From Neolewinella maritima (GTDB lineage Bacteria > Bacteroidota > Bacteroidia > Chitinophagales > Saprospiraceae): a DNA stretch of 64,000 nucleotides. The notes under the pieces were generated by a model. It was not told where the DNA came from. It saw only the letters and a program-made list of their open reading frames with translations, and searched no databases. Shown in pieces: positions 49,001 through 56,065 of this stretch. The DNA is taken from assembly GCF_923081025.1 (NCBI RefSeq), contig NZ_CAKLPZ010000005.1, positions 207,492 through 271,491 on the forward strand, in the 5' to 3' direction. The translations under genes and the position numbers were made by a program. Each line of letters starts with the position of its first letter. Position 1 is the stretch's first letter.

Positions 49001-49369
49001 GAGTTCCGTTCGGTGTACCTAGAAAACGACGGCAGCGGCCACTTTACGACCCACTACCTGCCCAAGTCCGCACAAACGGCACCGATTCGGGACGCGCTGC
49101 CGGTCCGGCTGCCGAACGGTCGTACCGCCCTGCTCGCGGTGCAGAACGACTACGCCCTGGAGGTACTGGGCGGTCGCCTGGACGCCGGTACGGGCTTTGC
49201 CCTATCTGCGGAAGGAGGTACGTTGCGGGTAGATCCGGACTATTGGTCAGTCCGCGGCGATGCGCGCTCAGTAGTACAACTGGATAGCCTGACTGTAGTG
49301 GGTATAAATAGCGCACCGCTGCGGTACTTCAAACCGGCAGGGCGGTGGGTATACCCATACAGTAGGTAG
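46076..49369 (+). CDS. VCBS/FG-GAP repeat lipoprotein with ASPIC/UnbV domain
   Basis: The 1097-residue protein has a lipoprotein signal with Cys near residue 31 (LIVLFCAC). The body is a chain of FG-GAP/VCBS calcium-binding propeller repeats: DFDGNGLPDLFFGGN, DVNGDGSADLYL, DFNLDGTTDLYVAND, DLNNDGYPDIVTAD, DFDNNGHRDVFISNGY, DLDRDGDLDLVTNN, then DYDGDGDTDLFVGNG, DLEGDGDQDLFVGS and DLDGDGDTDLLAGNVG. These form two propellers separated by an ASPIC/UnbV segment (about 535-590, LDALGAKVYLSYGEGQ, LHFGLGTSTAVDTLVVIWPD). Such proteins frequently follow SusC/SusD pairs in Bacteroidota and are probably surface-exposed, substrate-binding accessories. Confidence 0.88.
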   Translation: MRTAQARSAPDLLHRTTVLACSVLIVLFCACEATPPPLLEPQSAATTGVHFVNRLVEDDTTNILYNEYLYNGGGVGVGDFDGNGLPDLFFGGNKVSSRLYLQLAPWQFTDVTELAGLTTSSWISGVNVHDVNGDGSADLYLTVLNPTGALNAPNLLFINQGNGEDGTPTFREAAAAYGLDNPSYSVHSAWFDLEQDGDLDLYLLNNAIESASRKTLRGTDSSGTAPSLDVVYRNDGPQVDGPQFTRTNDIKMEGWGLGVVPHDFNLDGTTDLYVANDFISDDALLLNATGRLQQRARQAFVHTSKNSMGVDAADLNNDGYPDIVTADMLPDDNLRKKTMFSDIPFQLDARAQERGYVRQYVRNTLQVSNRDGTYSDLAFLAGIAATDWSWAPLIADFDNNGHRDVFISNGYLRDVTNRDFVDFAQQTAMFGTDEAIMQNTLAALHKLAGVHQPNYVFGNRGELDFFASDWLPPTPTYSNGAVYVDLDRDGDLDLVTNNINEPAGLYRNQSRERAPDSTHYLLLQLDGPPTNLDALGAKVYLSYGEGQHSYAEQQRQRGYLSTVDALLHFGLGTSTAVDTLVVIWPDGRVTERTKITADQCVRLSFGEGTAPARRRPDWVKAASPTLREQHLAGPTHVESPYSDFDNFALAVRDRSHDGPALAAADLDGDKRSELIVGGAAGEPTTIYRQTKHGLVEVQVLEGSEASEATTLVTLDYDGDGDTDLFVGNGSREFTGREVYYRDLLYANVGGTLELTQHVLPALFTVTATAVAADLEGDGDQDLFVGSAYRAGAYPEAEASYVLRNEGGKYVVGQQVAAGLVTDAVWTDLNGDRLPDLMTVGEYAPPTVYLNRTGTLEAQAADEALAGWWYSLSAADLDGDGDTDLLAGNVGLNSAYHASPQQPLELRVADYDDNGTLDPIMTMYIADHAHPVHPRNTLGRQLPGFKKQATTYAMYGSWAAENMPPLGEKGFLLQAKEFRSVYLENDGSGHFTTHYLPKSAQTAPIRDALPVRLPNGRTALLAVQNDYALEVLGGRLDAGTGFALSAEGGTLRVDPDYWSVRGDARSVVQLDSLTVVGINSAPLRYFKPAGRWVYPYSR

Positions 49370-49399
49370 TTAGTGGACCGCTATGATAGAGGCAAGCGC

Positions 49400-49813
49400 C
49401 TAATAGCAGTCCGCTCCGATCTGTCCCTCATTGCACAGTACAGTGCCGCTCTGGGGAATGATCGTGAGGATAATCTGGGCGCAGTCGTAGTCGTCTTCGG
49501 TAAACCCGCCGCCGCTGACCGTCTCGATCTCTACCGTCGTGCCGGGGTCCACGTTCTGTACCCCACCGATACCGTTGAAACTCTGCTGGACATCGGCATC
49601 CAGGTAGCGGACCGCTATGCTGTAGCTGACAGTTTGCGCCGAAGAGTTGCGTAGCGTGACCGTAAAGTCATCATCACCAAACTCGGTCACGCTTACCAAC
49701 TCGACCTGACAGGGGTTGCCGTCTCCGTCGTCCTCATCGTCCCCACCACAGCCGGTAGCGAAGGTGAGCGTGAATACCAGAAGCAATAGGGAGAACAGGC
49801 GTGGATCGGTCAT
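49400..49813 (-). CDS. Small lipoprotein, acidic linker and beta domain
   Basis: The 137-residue protein has a lipoprotein signal (LLLLVFTLTFATGC, Cys22) followed by an Asp/Gly-rich linker (GGDDEDDGDGNPC). This resembles the +2 to +6 acidic export signal that sends lipoproteins to the cell surface in Bacteroidota. A beta-sandwich-like domain follows (VTEFGDDDFTVTLRNSSAQT, FNGIGGVQNVDPGTTVEIET). Four cysteines in the mature domain may form disulfides (NPC, DYDC, VLC, ADC). No family recognised. It converges with the VCBS gene with a 30-base gap. Confidence 0.65.
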   Translation of the reverse strand: MTDPRLFSLLLLVFTLTFATGCGGDDEDDGDGNPCQVELVSVTEFGDDDFTVTLRNSSAQTVSYSIAVRYLDADVQQSFNGIGGVQNVDPGTTVEIETVSGGGFTEDDYDCAQIILTIIPQSGTVLCNEGQIGADCY

Positions 49814-49903
49814 ACGATAGCGTGGGTTAGTAGGTTGGATAGTAAAAGTACAGCCCCCCCTGCGGTTTAGTCCGGGCGTTTGCGTCTCCTCCGCTACATT
49901 TTC

Positions 49904-50806
49904 TTAATCAAGCGGGCGGGCGGGCGCTGCATCCTGCCCGTGTAGGTAGCGTAGCACGTTGCGCACTGTCGTTACCGATATTTCCCGGTAGGTCAGCGTA
50001 GTCAAGCTGGCTGCGTGAGGGGTGATAAGCACCGCTGGGTGCTTCATCAATTCCGCTACTATTTCGGGGGGCCCTACGGGTAGCAGGTCGCTTGCGTAGC
50101 CCGCCAGTCGCTCGCCCTGTAGGGCTTCTAACAGCGCGGTAGCGTCCACTACTTCCGCCCGCGCCGTATTGATCAGGTAACTCTCCGGTATCATCATGCT
50201 CAGGGCATTCTCATTGATCATTCCACGCGTTTTCTCGGTGAGAGGGACGTGTAGGCTCACCACATTACTATCCTTCAGCAACCGTTCTATCGCCGCCGGG
50301 TCCCGGCCCGCACTTTTTACCTCCATACCCAGCATTCCTGCGAGCGTGCCCACCCGGGTACCGATGTTGCCCATCCCGATGATGCCGCACGTGAGGCCAC
50401 GGAGCTCCTGTTCCGCGTAGTCGTTGCGGTAGTCCCAGTTGTCGTCCTTCACTTCCCGCACCAGGCGGTACATGCCGCGCACCAGCATGAGCATGAGCCC
50501 CAGGGTGTGTTCGGCTACGGTGGCGGCGTTCGCCCCGGGCACGTTCACCACCTGTACGCCACGGGTAGTAGCGTAGTCGACATCGATAGCGTCGAGCCCC
50601 ACCCCGCAGCGGGCGATGACCCGAAGGGCCGGACAGCGATCGATCAGCGCCCGGTCTACCCGCCCCTTCCCCCGGGTGACGATGGCTTGTACGTTGCTGT
50701 AGTCCGCTAGTGGACTGCCGGGCAACACAATGTCGTACGCTGCCGGAGCGAGCAACGACATGGCTGCCGGGTCGATGGATTCGAGAAAGAGAATGGTAGG
50801 CTTCAT
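49904..50806 (-). CDS. D-isomer-specific 2-hydroxyacid dehydrogenase
   Basis: The 300-residue NAD-dependent dehydrogenase has the family layout: substrate half RVIARCGVGLDAIDVDYATT and VVNVPGANAATVAEHTLGLM, then the NAD domain TCGIIGMGNIGTRVGTLAGM, VVSLHVPLTEKTRGMINENA, the catalytic Arg in INTARAEVVDATALL and the His in VLITPHAASLTTLTYREI. The usual catalytic Glu of the DVFxxEP element is not in place (SDLLPVGPPEIV), which may alter or weaken activity. Its start overlaps the VOC gene stop by four bases. It is the last gene of a sugar-acid type cluster, where it probably reduces or oxidises a 2-keto/2-hydroxy acid. Confidence 0.88.
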   Translation of the reverse strand: MKPTILFLESIDPAAMSLLAPAAYDIVLPGSPLADYSNVQAIVTRGKGRVDRALIDRCPALRVIARCGVGLDAIDVDYATTRGVQVVNVPGANAATVAEHTLGLMLMLVRGMYRLVREVKDDNWDYRNDYAEQELRGLTCGIIGMGNIGTRVGTLAGMLGMEVKSAGRDPAAIERLLKDSNVVSLHVPLTEKTRGMINENALSMMIPESYLINTARAEVVDATALLEALQGERLAGYASDLLPVGPPEIVAELMKHPAVLITPHAASLTTLTYREISVTTVRNVLRYLHGQDAAPARPLD

Positions 50807-51288
50807 TCGGTGCCGGGGGGATGGTACAGCGTAGCGTTCTCGGCCTTGTAGCCACGAAAGTCATTGCGCCCGCTGACGTACAGGCCTTCCTGGTACAGCT
50901 CGTCTTCCAGAATTTTCGGATCGATGGGGGCATCCGGGTAGGAAGTGAGTTCGAGCAGGTTACCGGCCGGGTCGCGGATGAATGCCTGCATAGCCCCATC
51001 CGGCAGGCGGCGCACCTTACCCCAGGGAGCGGTATCGATACGGCCCTGGGCCTTGAAGCGCCAGAACATCGCCGAGAAATCGTCGACGCGCAGGCAGAGG
51101 TGACCGCGGAAGGACCGCGTATCCTCCCACTCACTCAGGTGCAACTGGGTGGTATCCGTGATCCGAAAGAAGGCCGTAGGGTAGTCGAATACGAAGGCGG
51201 GAACGGGCACCAGGCCCATCTCGTATTCGTAGAAGGCGGCGGCTTTTTCGAGTTGGTCTACGATGAGGGTGACGTGGTTTATTTCCAA
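50803..51288 (-). CDS. VOC (glyoxalase/dioxygenase superfamily) protein
   Basis: The 161-residue protein starts at a TTG codon (51288; EINHVTLIVDQLEKAAAFYE is the typical VOC start). It has the paired beta-alpha-beta-beta-beta modules with likely metal ligands His5 (NHVTL), His in LHLSEWEDT or GHLCLRVDDF, and Glu in DPAGNLLELTSYPD. The tail (DELYQEGLYVSGRNDFRGYK) is an extension beyond the core. It is coupled to the 2-hydroxyacid dehydrogenase by a 4-base overlap. The reaction is unknown; a lyase, isomerase or dioxygenase role in the same catabolic route is plausible. Confidence 0.85.
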   Translation of the reverse strand: MEINHVTLIVDQLEKAAAFYEYEMGLVPVPAFVFDYPTAFFRITDTTQLHLSEWEDTRSFRGHLCLRVDDFSAMFWRFKAQGRIDTAPWGKVRRLPDGAMQAFIRDPAGNLLELTSYPDAPIDPKILEDELYQEGLYVSGRNDFRGYKAENATLYHPPGTE

Positions 51289-51315
51289 GGGGTTAAGGAG
51301 TTAAGGGGTTAAGGG
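51289..51315 (+). repeat. Telomere-like 8-bp tandem repeat GGGGTTAA
   Basis: Three 8-bp units (GGGGTTAA, GGAGTTAA, GGGGTTAA) plus GGG lie directly before the TTG start of the VOC gene (on the minus strand CCCTTAACCCC...). Further G-rich sequence continues to about 51360. It fills most of the 77-base gap in the operon and could form a G-quadruplex on the plus strand. Confidence 0.7.
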
Positions 51316-51365
51316 CAGGTGTTGGAGGTGTTGGAGTGGAGGTGTGGGGGCGGGGTCGCGGGTGG

Positions 51366-52532
51366 CTATGGTTGTAGCTTGAATTTACGTAAAAACGCTG
51401 CATCTACTTCTACCCCCAGCCCGGGGCGATCGGGGGCCTGGATACGGCCGTCAGTAACTAGGGGAGCTTCCAGGACCAGATCGTATAGGAGCGGATTTCC
51501 CCCCAGGGAGTGCTCGATGTAGTGGGCCGAACTGGAGCTGAAGGCTAGGTGCACGCCGGCCATGAAACTGAAGGCCGAGCCCCAGCAGTGGGGAGCCAGT
51601 TCGAGCTGGTAGGTTTCGGCCAGGGCAGCGACGCGGCGGGCTTCGGTGATGCCGCCAACGATGGCACAGTCGGGTTGCAGCACGTCGACGGCGTTCTGCG
51701 TGATCAGGTCCCGAAAATCGAAGCGGGTGAATTCGCTTTCGCCCGCCGCGATCGGGGTGGTCGTACCCCGGCGGACCTCGGCGGTGCCCGCTTTGTTATC
51801 CGAAGTGACGGGCTCCTCGAACCAGTACAGTCCGAGGTCTTCGGTCAGGCGGGCGTAGCGGCGGGCTTCGCTGACCGAGAAGGTGCCGTGGGCATCTACC
51901 ATCAGATCGACGTCGGGCCCCAGGGCACGGCGGGCTTCCTCCGTGCGCGCTACCGTTTGGTGCAGGCTGCCGTCCATCACCCCGACTCGCATCTTCACGC
52001 CGCCGTAGCCGTGGTCTACGTATCGGTTCAGCTGATCGCCGAGGGCACCCACGTCGGCCCAGCCCCCACTGGCGTAACAGGGCATGGTATCGCGGCAGGC
52101 ACCGCCGAGTAGTTCGACGACGGGTACGCCGAGCCGCTTGCCCTTCAGGTCCCAGAGGGCCGTATCGATGCCACTGAGGGCGGACAGGGTGGTACCCCGG
52201 TTACCGAGTATGGGAAAGACGCGGCCCCGATCACGGGCGTAGTGGTAGCGGCTGCCGTTGTACACGCGGTCCCAGAGGGCGGTGATGTGACCAGCTTGTT
52301 GACCAATCAATTGTGGGGCAAGCTCCTGCTCGATGCAGGTGACGATACTGGCACAGGCACCGGTGGCTCCTACGGCGGCCTTAGCTTCTCCGTAGCCCGT
52401 CAGTCCTTCTTCGTCGATCACCTCCACGAGCGTCATATCAAAGTGGGTCAGCTGACCGTAATCGGACCGCCACTGTCGGCCAGGCGGGATCGGACAGCGG
52501 AGCCAGTAGGCGTTGATCGCTTTGATCTTCAC
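51366..52532 (-). CDS. Enolase-superfamily (mandelate racemase/muconate lactonizing) enzyme
   Basis: 388 residues, starting at GTG 52532. The capping domain (1-125) precedes the modified TIM barrel. The superfamily residues are visible in order: Lys/Arg in GVKMRVG (KxR), the metal ligands Asp in LMVDAHG, Glu in YWFEEPVTSDN and Glu in IAAGESEFTRF, and the general-base His in LAPHCWGSAF. K-x-R with a C-terminal His is the arrangement of acid-sugar dehydratases and racemases in the mandelate-racemase group. It probably dehydrates or epimerises an aldonic acid. The start overlaps the stop of the upstream isomerase gene (GTGA). Confidence 0.88.
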   Translation of the reverse strand: MKIKAINAYWLRCPIPPGRQWRSDYGQLTHFDMTLVEVIDEEGLTGYGEAKAAVGATGACASIVTCIEQELAPQLIGQQAGHITALWDRVYNGSRYHYARDRGRVFPILGNRGTTLSALSGIDTALWDLKGKRLGVPVVELLGGACRDTMPCYASGGWADVGALGDQLNRYVDHGYGGVKMRVGVMDGSLHQTVARTEEARRALGPDVDLMVDAHGTFSVSEARRYARLTEDLGLYWFEEPVTSDNKAGTAEVRRGTTTPIAAGESEFTRFDFRDLITQNAVDVLQPDCAIVGGITEARRVAALAETYQLELAPHCWGSAFSFMAGVHLAFSSSSAHYIEHSLGGNPLLYDLVLEAPLVTDGRIQAPDRPGLGVEVDAAFLRKFKLQP

Positions 52533-53413
52533 AGTAGCGGGAGCAAGGTTTCGGCGGAGGTACGGGTGAGCATGGTATAGAATGCTTCGGTCAGGGCGGA
52601 GCTACCGTGGTCCTCCAGAAATTTACGTGCCTCTTCGGAAAGCCCCTGCGGGTCGGTATCGACATTGCCGGGGTAGGGATTAGCGGGCGTGCGGTCGACC
52701 GGGGCGGCAAACTCTACGGAGAGTGGGCCGGTGTATCCCACCTCCTTCAGGGTAGCGACCAGGGCGGGCCAGTCGATGCTGCCCATGCCGGGCGCCATGC
52801 GGTTGTTTTCCGCTACGTGAAAGCCTACGAGCCGGTCCTTGGCGCGGTGGATGGTCGCGTGGGGGTCCTGCTCCTCGATATTCATGTGAAAAATGTCGAG
52901 ACAGACACCACAGTCCGGCCCCACCGCCTCGGCCAGGGCCAGCGCCTGATCGCCCCGGTTGATGAAGTAGGTCTCGAAACGGTTGATGGGCTCGATCCCG
53001 AGCCGCACCCCCGCCGCCTGGGCGAAGGTGTAGCACTCCTGCAGCGAGGCCACCGCCCAGTCCCATTCCTCTTCGGGTCGTGCCCCGGGCATGATCTTAC
53101 CTACTGTGCCGGGCACCACGCTGACCATCTCGCCACCGAGCTCCTTGACCATGGTGATGATGTCCTTGACGTACTGTACGGAGCGGGCCCGGGCACCTGC
53201 GTCCGTAGCCAGTAAGTTGCGCTCACCGAGCATGAGGGTGACCGATCCCCAGCACTTGATGCCATACTTCTCGAGTAGTCGGTTTACGTCGGTCGGGTCG
53301 TAGTCGGCCGGTGTGCCCTGAATCTCCAGGTACTCATAGCCCAATGGTGCGATCCGGGCCAGGGTGGCTTCCAGAGGTTCGGCGCGCATCCAGTTGTGGA
53401 TGGCTAGGGGCAT
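52529..53413 (-). CDS. Sugar phosphate isomerase/epimerase (AP endonuclease 2 family TIM barrel)
   Basis: The 294-residue TIM barrel of the xylose-isomerase-like superfamily starts MPLAIHNWMRAEPLEATLAR. Metal-site segments: GEMVSVVPGTVGK, GVRLGIEPINRFETYF (Glu), VGPDCGVCLDIFHMNIEEQD (Asp, His), RLVGFHVAENNRMAPGMGSI (His) and YTGPLSVEFAAPVD (Glu). Such enzymes isomerise or epimerise keto sugars and inositol derivatives. It is the first gene of the four-gene cluster with the enolase-type, VOC and hydroxyacid dehydrogenase genes, which suggests a hexose/hexonate degradation route. Confidence 0.87.
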   Translation of the reverse strand: MPLAIHNWMRAEPLEATLARIAPLGYEYLEIQGTPADYDPTDVNRLLEKYGIKCWGSVTLMLGERNLLATDAGARARSVQYVKDIITMVKELGGEMVSVVPGTVGKIMPGARPEEEWDWAVASLQECYTFAQAAGVRLGIEPINRFETYFINRGDQALALAEAVGPDCGVCLDIFHMNIEEQDPHATIHRAKDRLVGFHVAENNRMAPGMGSIDWPALVATLKEVGYTGPLSVEFAAPVDRTPANPYPGNVDTDPQGLSEEARKFLEDHGSSALTEAFYTMLTRTSAETLLPLL

Positions 53414-53553
53414 ACGCGGTCGGTGGTTGGTGGACTAGTAAGATAGCATAAAGTAGCTTAGGTCGGTCCGGCCCGATCCATACGTGCCGATCAGGTACAC
53501 GCCCCCTCATTTACTATGCACATCTAGTATCCGTATGCGCTAAGCCCGAAATA

Positions 53554-54819
53554 TCAGTAATACAGCCCGTTCAATTTTCGCATCACCTTCTTATTATCGA
53601 GTAGCGAGGCAAATCGCATGTCCTCGTACACCATGTACATTTTGAAGGTACTATAGCTGTGGGAGCGGGCGATAGCTTCTACGGCCTGTTCCGGCTGGTT
53701 GGTCAGTGCATAGTACTTAGCCAGGGCCTCGAACGCCATGGCTTTGTCTTCCCTACTTTTCGCCTGTTGGAGGGCGTACTGCAGGTATTTCACTCCCTCT
53801 ATAGGATCGCCGGACTGTGTCATCACGAGCCCCTTTTCGGCAACCACCGTCAGCATCTTGGGGGCGAACTGTAGCATAGTATCCAGGTAGCTCAGCGCCA
53901 GTGGGTAAGCGCCCTCGCTCACGGCCCGTGCCTGATCGGCCCACAGCTTGAGTAAGGTTTGCTCGTACTCGCCCCGCCAGTCGAGCTCGGGCGGACCCAG
54001 GAGGGTAAAGGTGTACGCCTGCCAGTCGTAGGTGCAGGGCAGGTAGGTAGATTCCTGACGCAGGTATTCGTTCGGCTCGGCCAGGTCGATGCGGCTCCAG
54101 CGACCGTCCGTAAAGAGTTCCAGCCACAACTGGTTCTCCGCTACGACGCCGAAACGCAGGTTTTTGCCGGCGACTAGGCGGTGCGGAATGCCGTGGTACT
54201 GCAGGCCCAGCGAGAGCAGCTGATGCTTGCGGCGCGCGGTGGTCTGCCGACGGTACGTATCCTCCAGTAGTGGCTGCGTGTGATCGAACCGTTCGGGATG
54301 GCGTACAGCCTTCACCCGGCGCAGCACCTTAAGTAAGTGGTATATGGTAGTGGCTTCGTCGCGCTGGCCTGCTTTACCTAGCGCCGTTCTTGCGACGTCC
54401 TCGCGTACAAGCCTCGGTAGTGGATAGGCCGCTGTACTGGCAGCGGCGGCCGTCCGTTCCCCCATGGTGTCGCTGGCTACGGCGGCGCTTCCCCACTCCG
54501 GCAGCGGGGTGGCCGCAATCCGGTAGGTCAGGTGTATGCTGTCTGCCATAGGCTTGTCCCATACATAGAGCGAACCATCCTCCGCTACCGTAGTGGGTAG
54601 GGGACTCACCTCCATGACCTCGACCCCCTGCCGCGCATCGATCAGCGGTAGCTGCATACTGACGTAGTAGTCCGTACGGTCACTGCGGGGTACGAAGTAG
54701 ACGGTCTGGGTGACGTCAAAGATCATTTGCCCGTAGCCCGCGGCAGCCAGTAGCACGCCAATAAGGAGCATTACCATTCGCCGCAGTACGATATACCGTG
54801 AATAGTACATACCACACAT
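53554..54819 (-). CDS. Exported protein: degenerate transglutaminase-like domain plus TPR
   Basis: 421 residues (ATG 54819, or 54810 nine bases on). A signal/membrane segment (about 14-30, MVMLLIGVLLAAAGYG) precedes a beta domain (about 32-110). A transglutaminase-like core follows (about 165-275: RRKHQLLSLGLQYHGIPHRL, NQLWLELFTDGRWSRIDLAE) in which the normal catalytic Cys and His are replaced, so it is probably inactive. TPR-like helices end the protein (about 305-405, LALSYLDTMLQFAPKMLTVV, GVKYLQYALQQAKSREDKAM, KYYALTNQPEQAVEAIARSH). It is likely periplasmic. Not assigned to a named family. A -7-like box lies four bases before the first ATG. Confidence 0.65.
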   Translation of the reverse strand: MCGMYYSRYIVLRRMVMLLIGVLLAAAGYGQMIFDVTQTVYFVPRSDRTDYYVSMQLPLIDARQGVEVMEVSPLPTTVAEDGSLYVWDKPMADSIHLTYRIAATPLPEWGSAAVASDTMGERTAAAASTAAYPLPRLVREDVARTALGKAGQRDEATTIYHLLKVLRRVKAVRHPERFDHTQPLLEDTYRRQTTARRKHQLLSLGLQYHGIPHRLVAGKNLRFGVVAENQLWLELFTDGRWSRIDLAEPNEYLRQESTYLPCTYDWQAYTFTLLGPPELDWRGEYEQTLLKLWADQARAVSEGAYPLALSYLDTMLQFAPKMLTVVAEKGLVMTQSGDPIEGVKYLQYALQQAKSREDKAMAFEALAKYYALTNQPEQAVEAIARSHSYSTFKMYMVYEDMRFASLLDNKKVMRKLNGLYY

Positions 54820-54823
54820 ACCG

Positions 54824-54831
54824 GCAAGATA
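54824..54831 (-). promoter_or_regulatory. Candidate -7 box TATCTTGC, very short leader
   Basis: On the minus strand TATCTTGC (close to TAnnTTTG) ends four bases before the ATG at 54819, as also seen upstream of the gene at 4204. Confidence 0.35.
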
Positions 54832-54888
54832 GCAAGGCCATGGAAAAACCGGGCGGGGTACGCGGGTGCGGGTAATTTATCCGATGAA

Positions 54889-54896
54889 TAATTTTG
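54889..54896 (+). promoter_or_regulatory. Promoter -7 box TAATTTTG
   Basis: TAATTTTG is an exact TAnnTTTG match 56 bases before the ATG (54953) of the S33 peptidase gene. It supports 54953 rather than 54866 as the start, since 54866 lies upstream of the promoter. Confidence 0.55.
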
Positions 54897-54952
54897 CACC
54901 TGCGGCCCCGCCCGGTTTACTACCTTACTACGGTACTTACCTGACCTATACT

Positions 54953-55999
54953 ATGTTACGTTACCTCGTTGTTCTGCTGCTAGTGACTGCCTGCACCCCT
55001 ACCCCACCCGTAGCGGATGCGGTGAATGCCGAGGCGGTTGATTATTACGATACTAGTGGCCGCGACGATGTGCTGTCCGGCGGCGTACGCATGATCCCCA
55101 TCACGACCCCCGCGGGGGACTACCGGGTGTGGACGAAACGAGTGGGTAATAGTCCCCATAAAAAAGTGCTCCTGCTACACGGCGGCCCGGGTGGCAACCA
55201 CGCCTACTTCGAGGCCTTCGATAGCTACTTCCCCGGGGCGGGGATCGAGTATTACTACTACGATCAGCTGGAGAGTGGCTACAGCGATAAGCCAAACGAT
55301 CCGACGCTGTGGACGATCCCCCGCTTCGTCGATGAGGTGGAGCAGGTGCGCAGCGCGCTCGGGCTGGATGCAGATAATTTCTACCTGCTCGGCCATTCCT
55401 GGGGCGGTATCCTGGCCCTGGAGTACGCCTTTGCACACAGGGATAAGCTGAAGGGACTCATCGTATCCAATATGATGGCCTCCATACCGGCGTACAACCG
55501 CTACGCCGAGGAGGTGCTGGGGGAGCAGCTAGACCCCGACGTACGCAGGGAGATCCGCGAGCTGGAGGCCGCCGAGGACTACGGCAACCCCCGCTACGAA
55601 GAACTGCTAATGAGCAGCTACTACCCCGAGCACGTGCTGCGGATGCCGGCCGAGGAGTGGCCCGAACCCGTGCTGCGCGGTTTCGGCGATCTGAGCTACG
55701 ATATCTACCTGGCCATGCAGGGACCTAGCGAGTTCGGCATACGCGAGGGGGCGGTGCTGGAGTCCTGGGATCGCTTCGACGACCTCAAGAACCTGGAGGT
55801 ACCCACGCTGTGTATCGGCGCGGAGTACGATACGATGGACCCCGACTACATGGCCAGCATGGCGGAGGAGCTGCCCAATGGCTACTCGCTCTACCTGCCC
55901 GAAGGGAGCCATATGGCGATGTACGACGATCAGGCCCGCTACTTCGCCGGACTGATCGATTTCATTAACATGGTGGACACGGGCCGGGCCGAGCAGTAA
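54953..55999 (+). CDS. Proline iminopeptidase-type alpha/beta hydrolase lipoprotein
   Basis: The protein has 348 residues from the ATG at 54953 (MLRYLVVLLLVTACTPTPPV), a lipoprotein signal with Cys15. It is a peptidase S33-like alpha/beta hydrolase: oxyanion loop LLLHGGPGGNHAYFEAF, nucleophile elbow LLGHSWGGILALEYA (Ser), acid in IGAEYDTMDPDY (Asp) and His in PEGSHMAMYDDQ. Proline iminopeptidases release N-terminal proline; a lipidated version would act in the periplasm or on the surface. The cap region (about 190-280) is helical and acidic (EELLMSSYYPEHVL). It is divergent from the gene at 54819. Confidence 0.88.
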   Translation: MLRYLVVLLLVTACTPTPPVADAVNAEAVDYYDTSGRDDVLSGGVRMIPITTPAGDYRVWTKRVGNSPHKKVLLLHGGPGGNHAYFEAFDSYFPGAGIEYYYYDQLESGYSDKPNDPTLWTIPRFVDEVEQVRSALGLDADNFYLLGHSWGGILALEYAFAHRDKLKGLIVSNMMASIPAYNRYAEEVLGEQLDPDVRREIRELEAAEDYGNPRYEELLMSSYYPEHVLRMPAEEWPEPVLRGFGDLSYDIYLAMQGPSEFGIREGAVLESWDRFDDLKNLEVPTLCIGAEYDTMDPDYMASMAEELPNGYSLYLPEGSHMAMYDDQARYFAGLIDFINMVDTGRAEQ

Positions 56000-56065
56000 G
56001 GGTGAACCAACTGTCAGCTACGGCGATTGGCATAGTGTACCCTTAACCCCCTAACCTACCCGACT

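Noticed and set aside
54866..54952. Longer N-terminus of the S33 peptidase from ATG 54866
   Set aside because: It would place the lipoprotein signal at residue 30 and the start upstream of the TAATTTTG promoter box; ATG 54953 gives a normal lipoprotein start.
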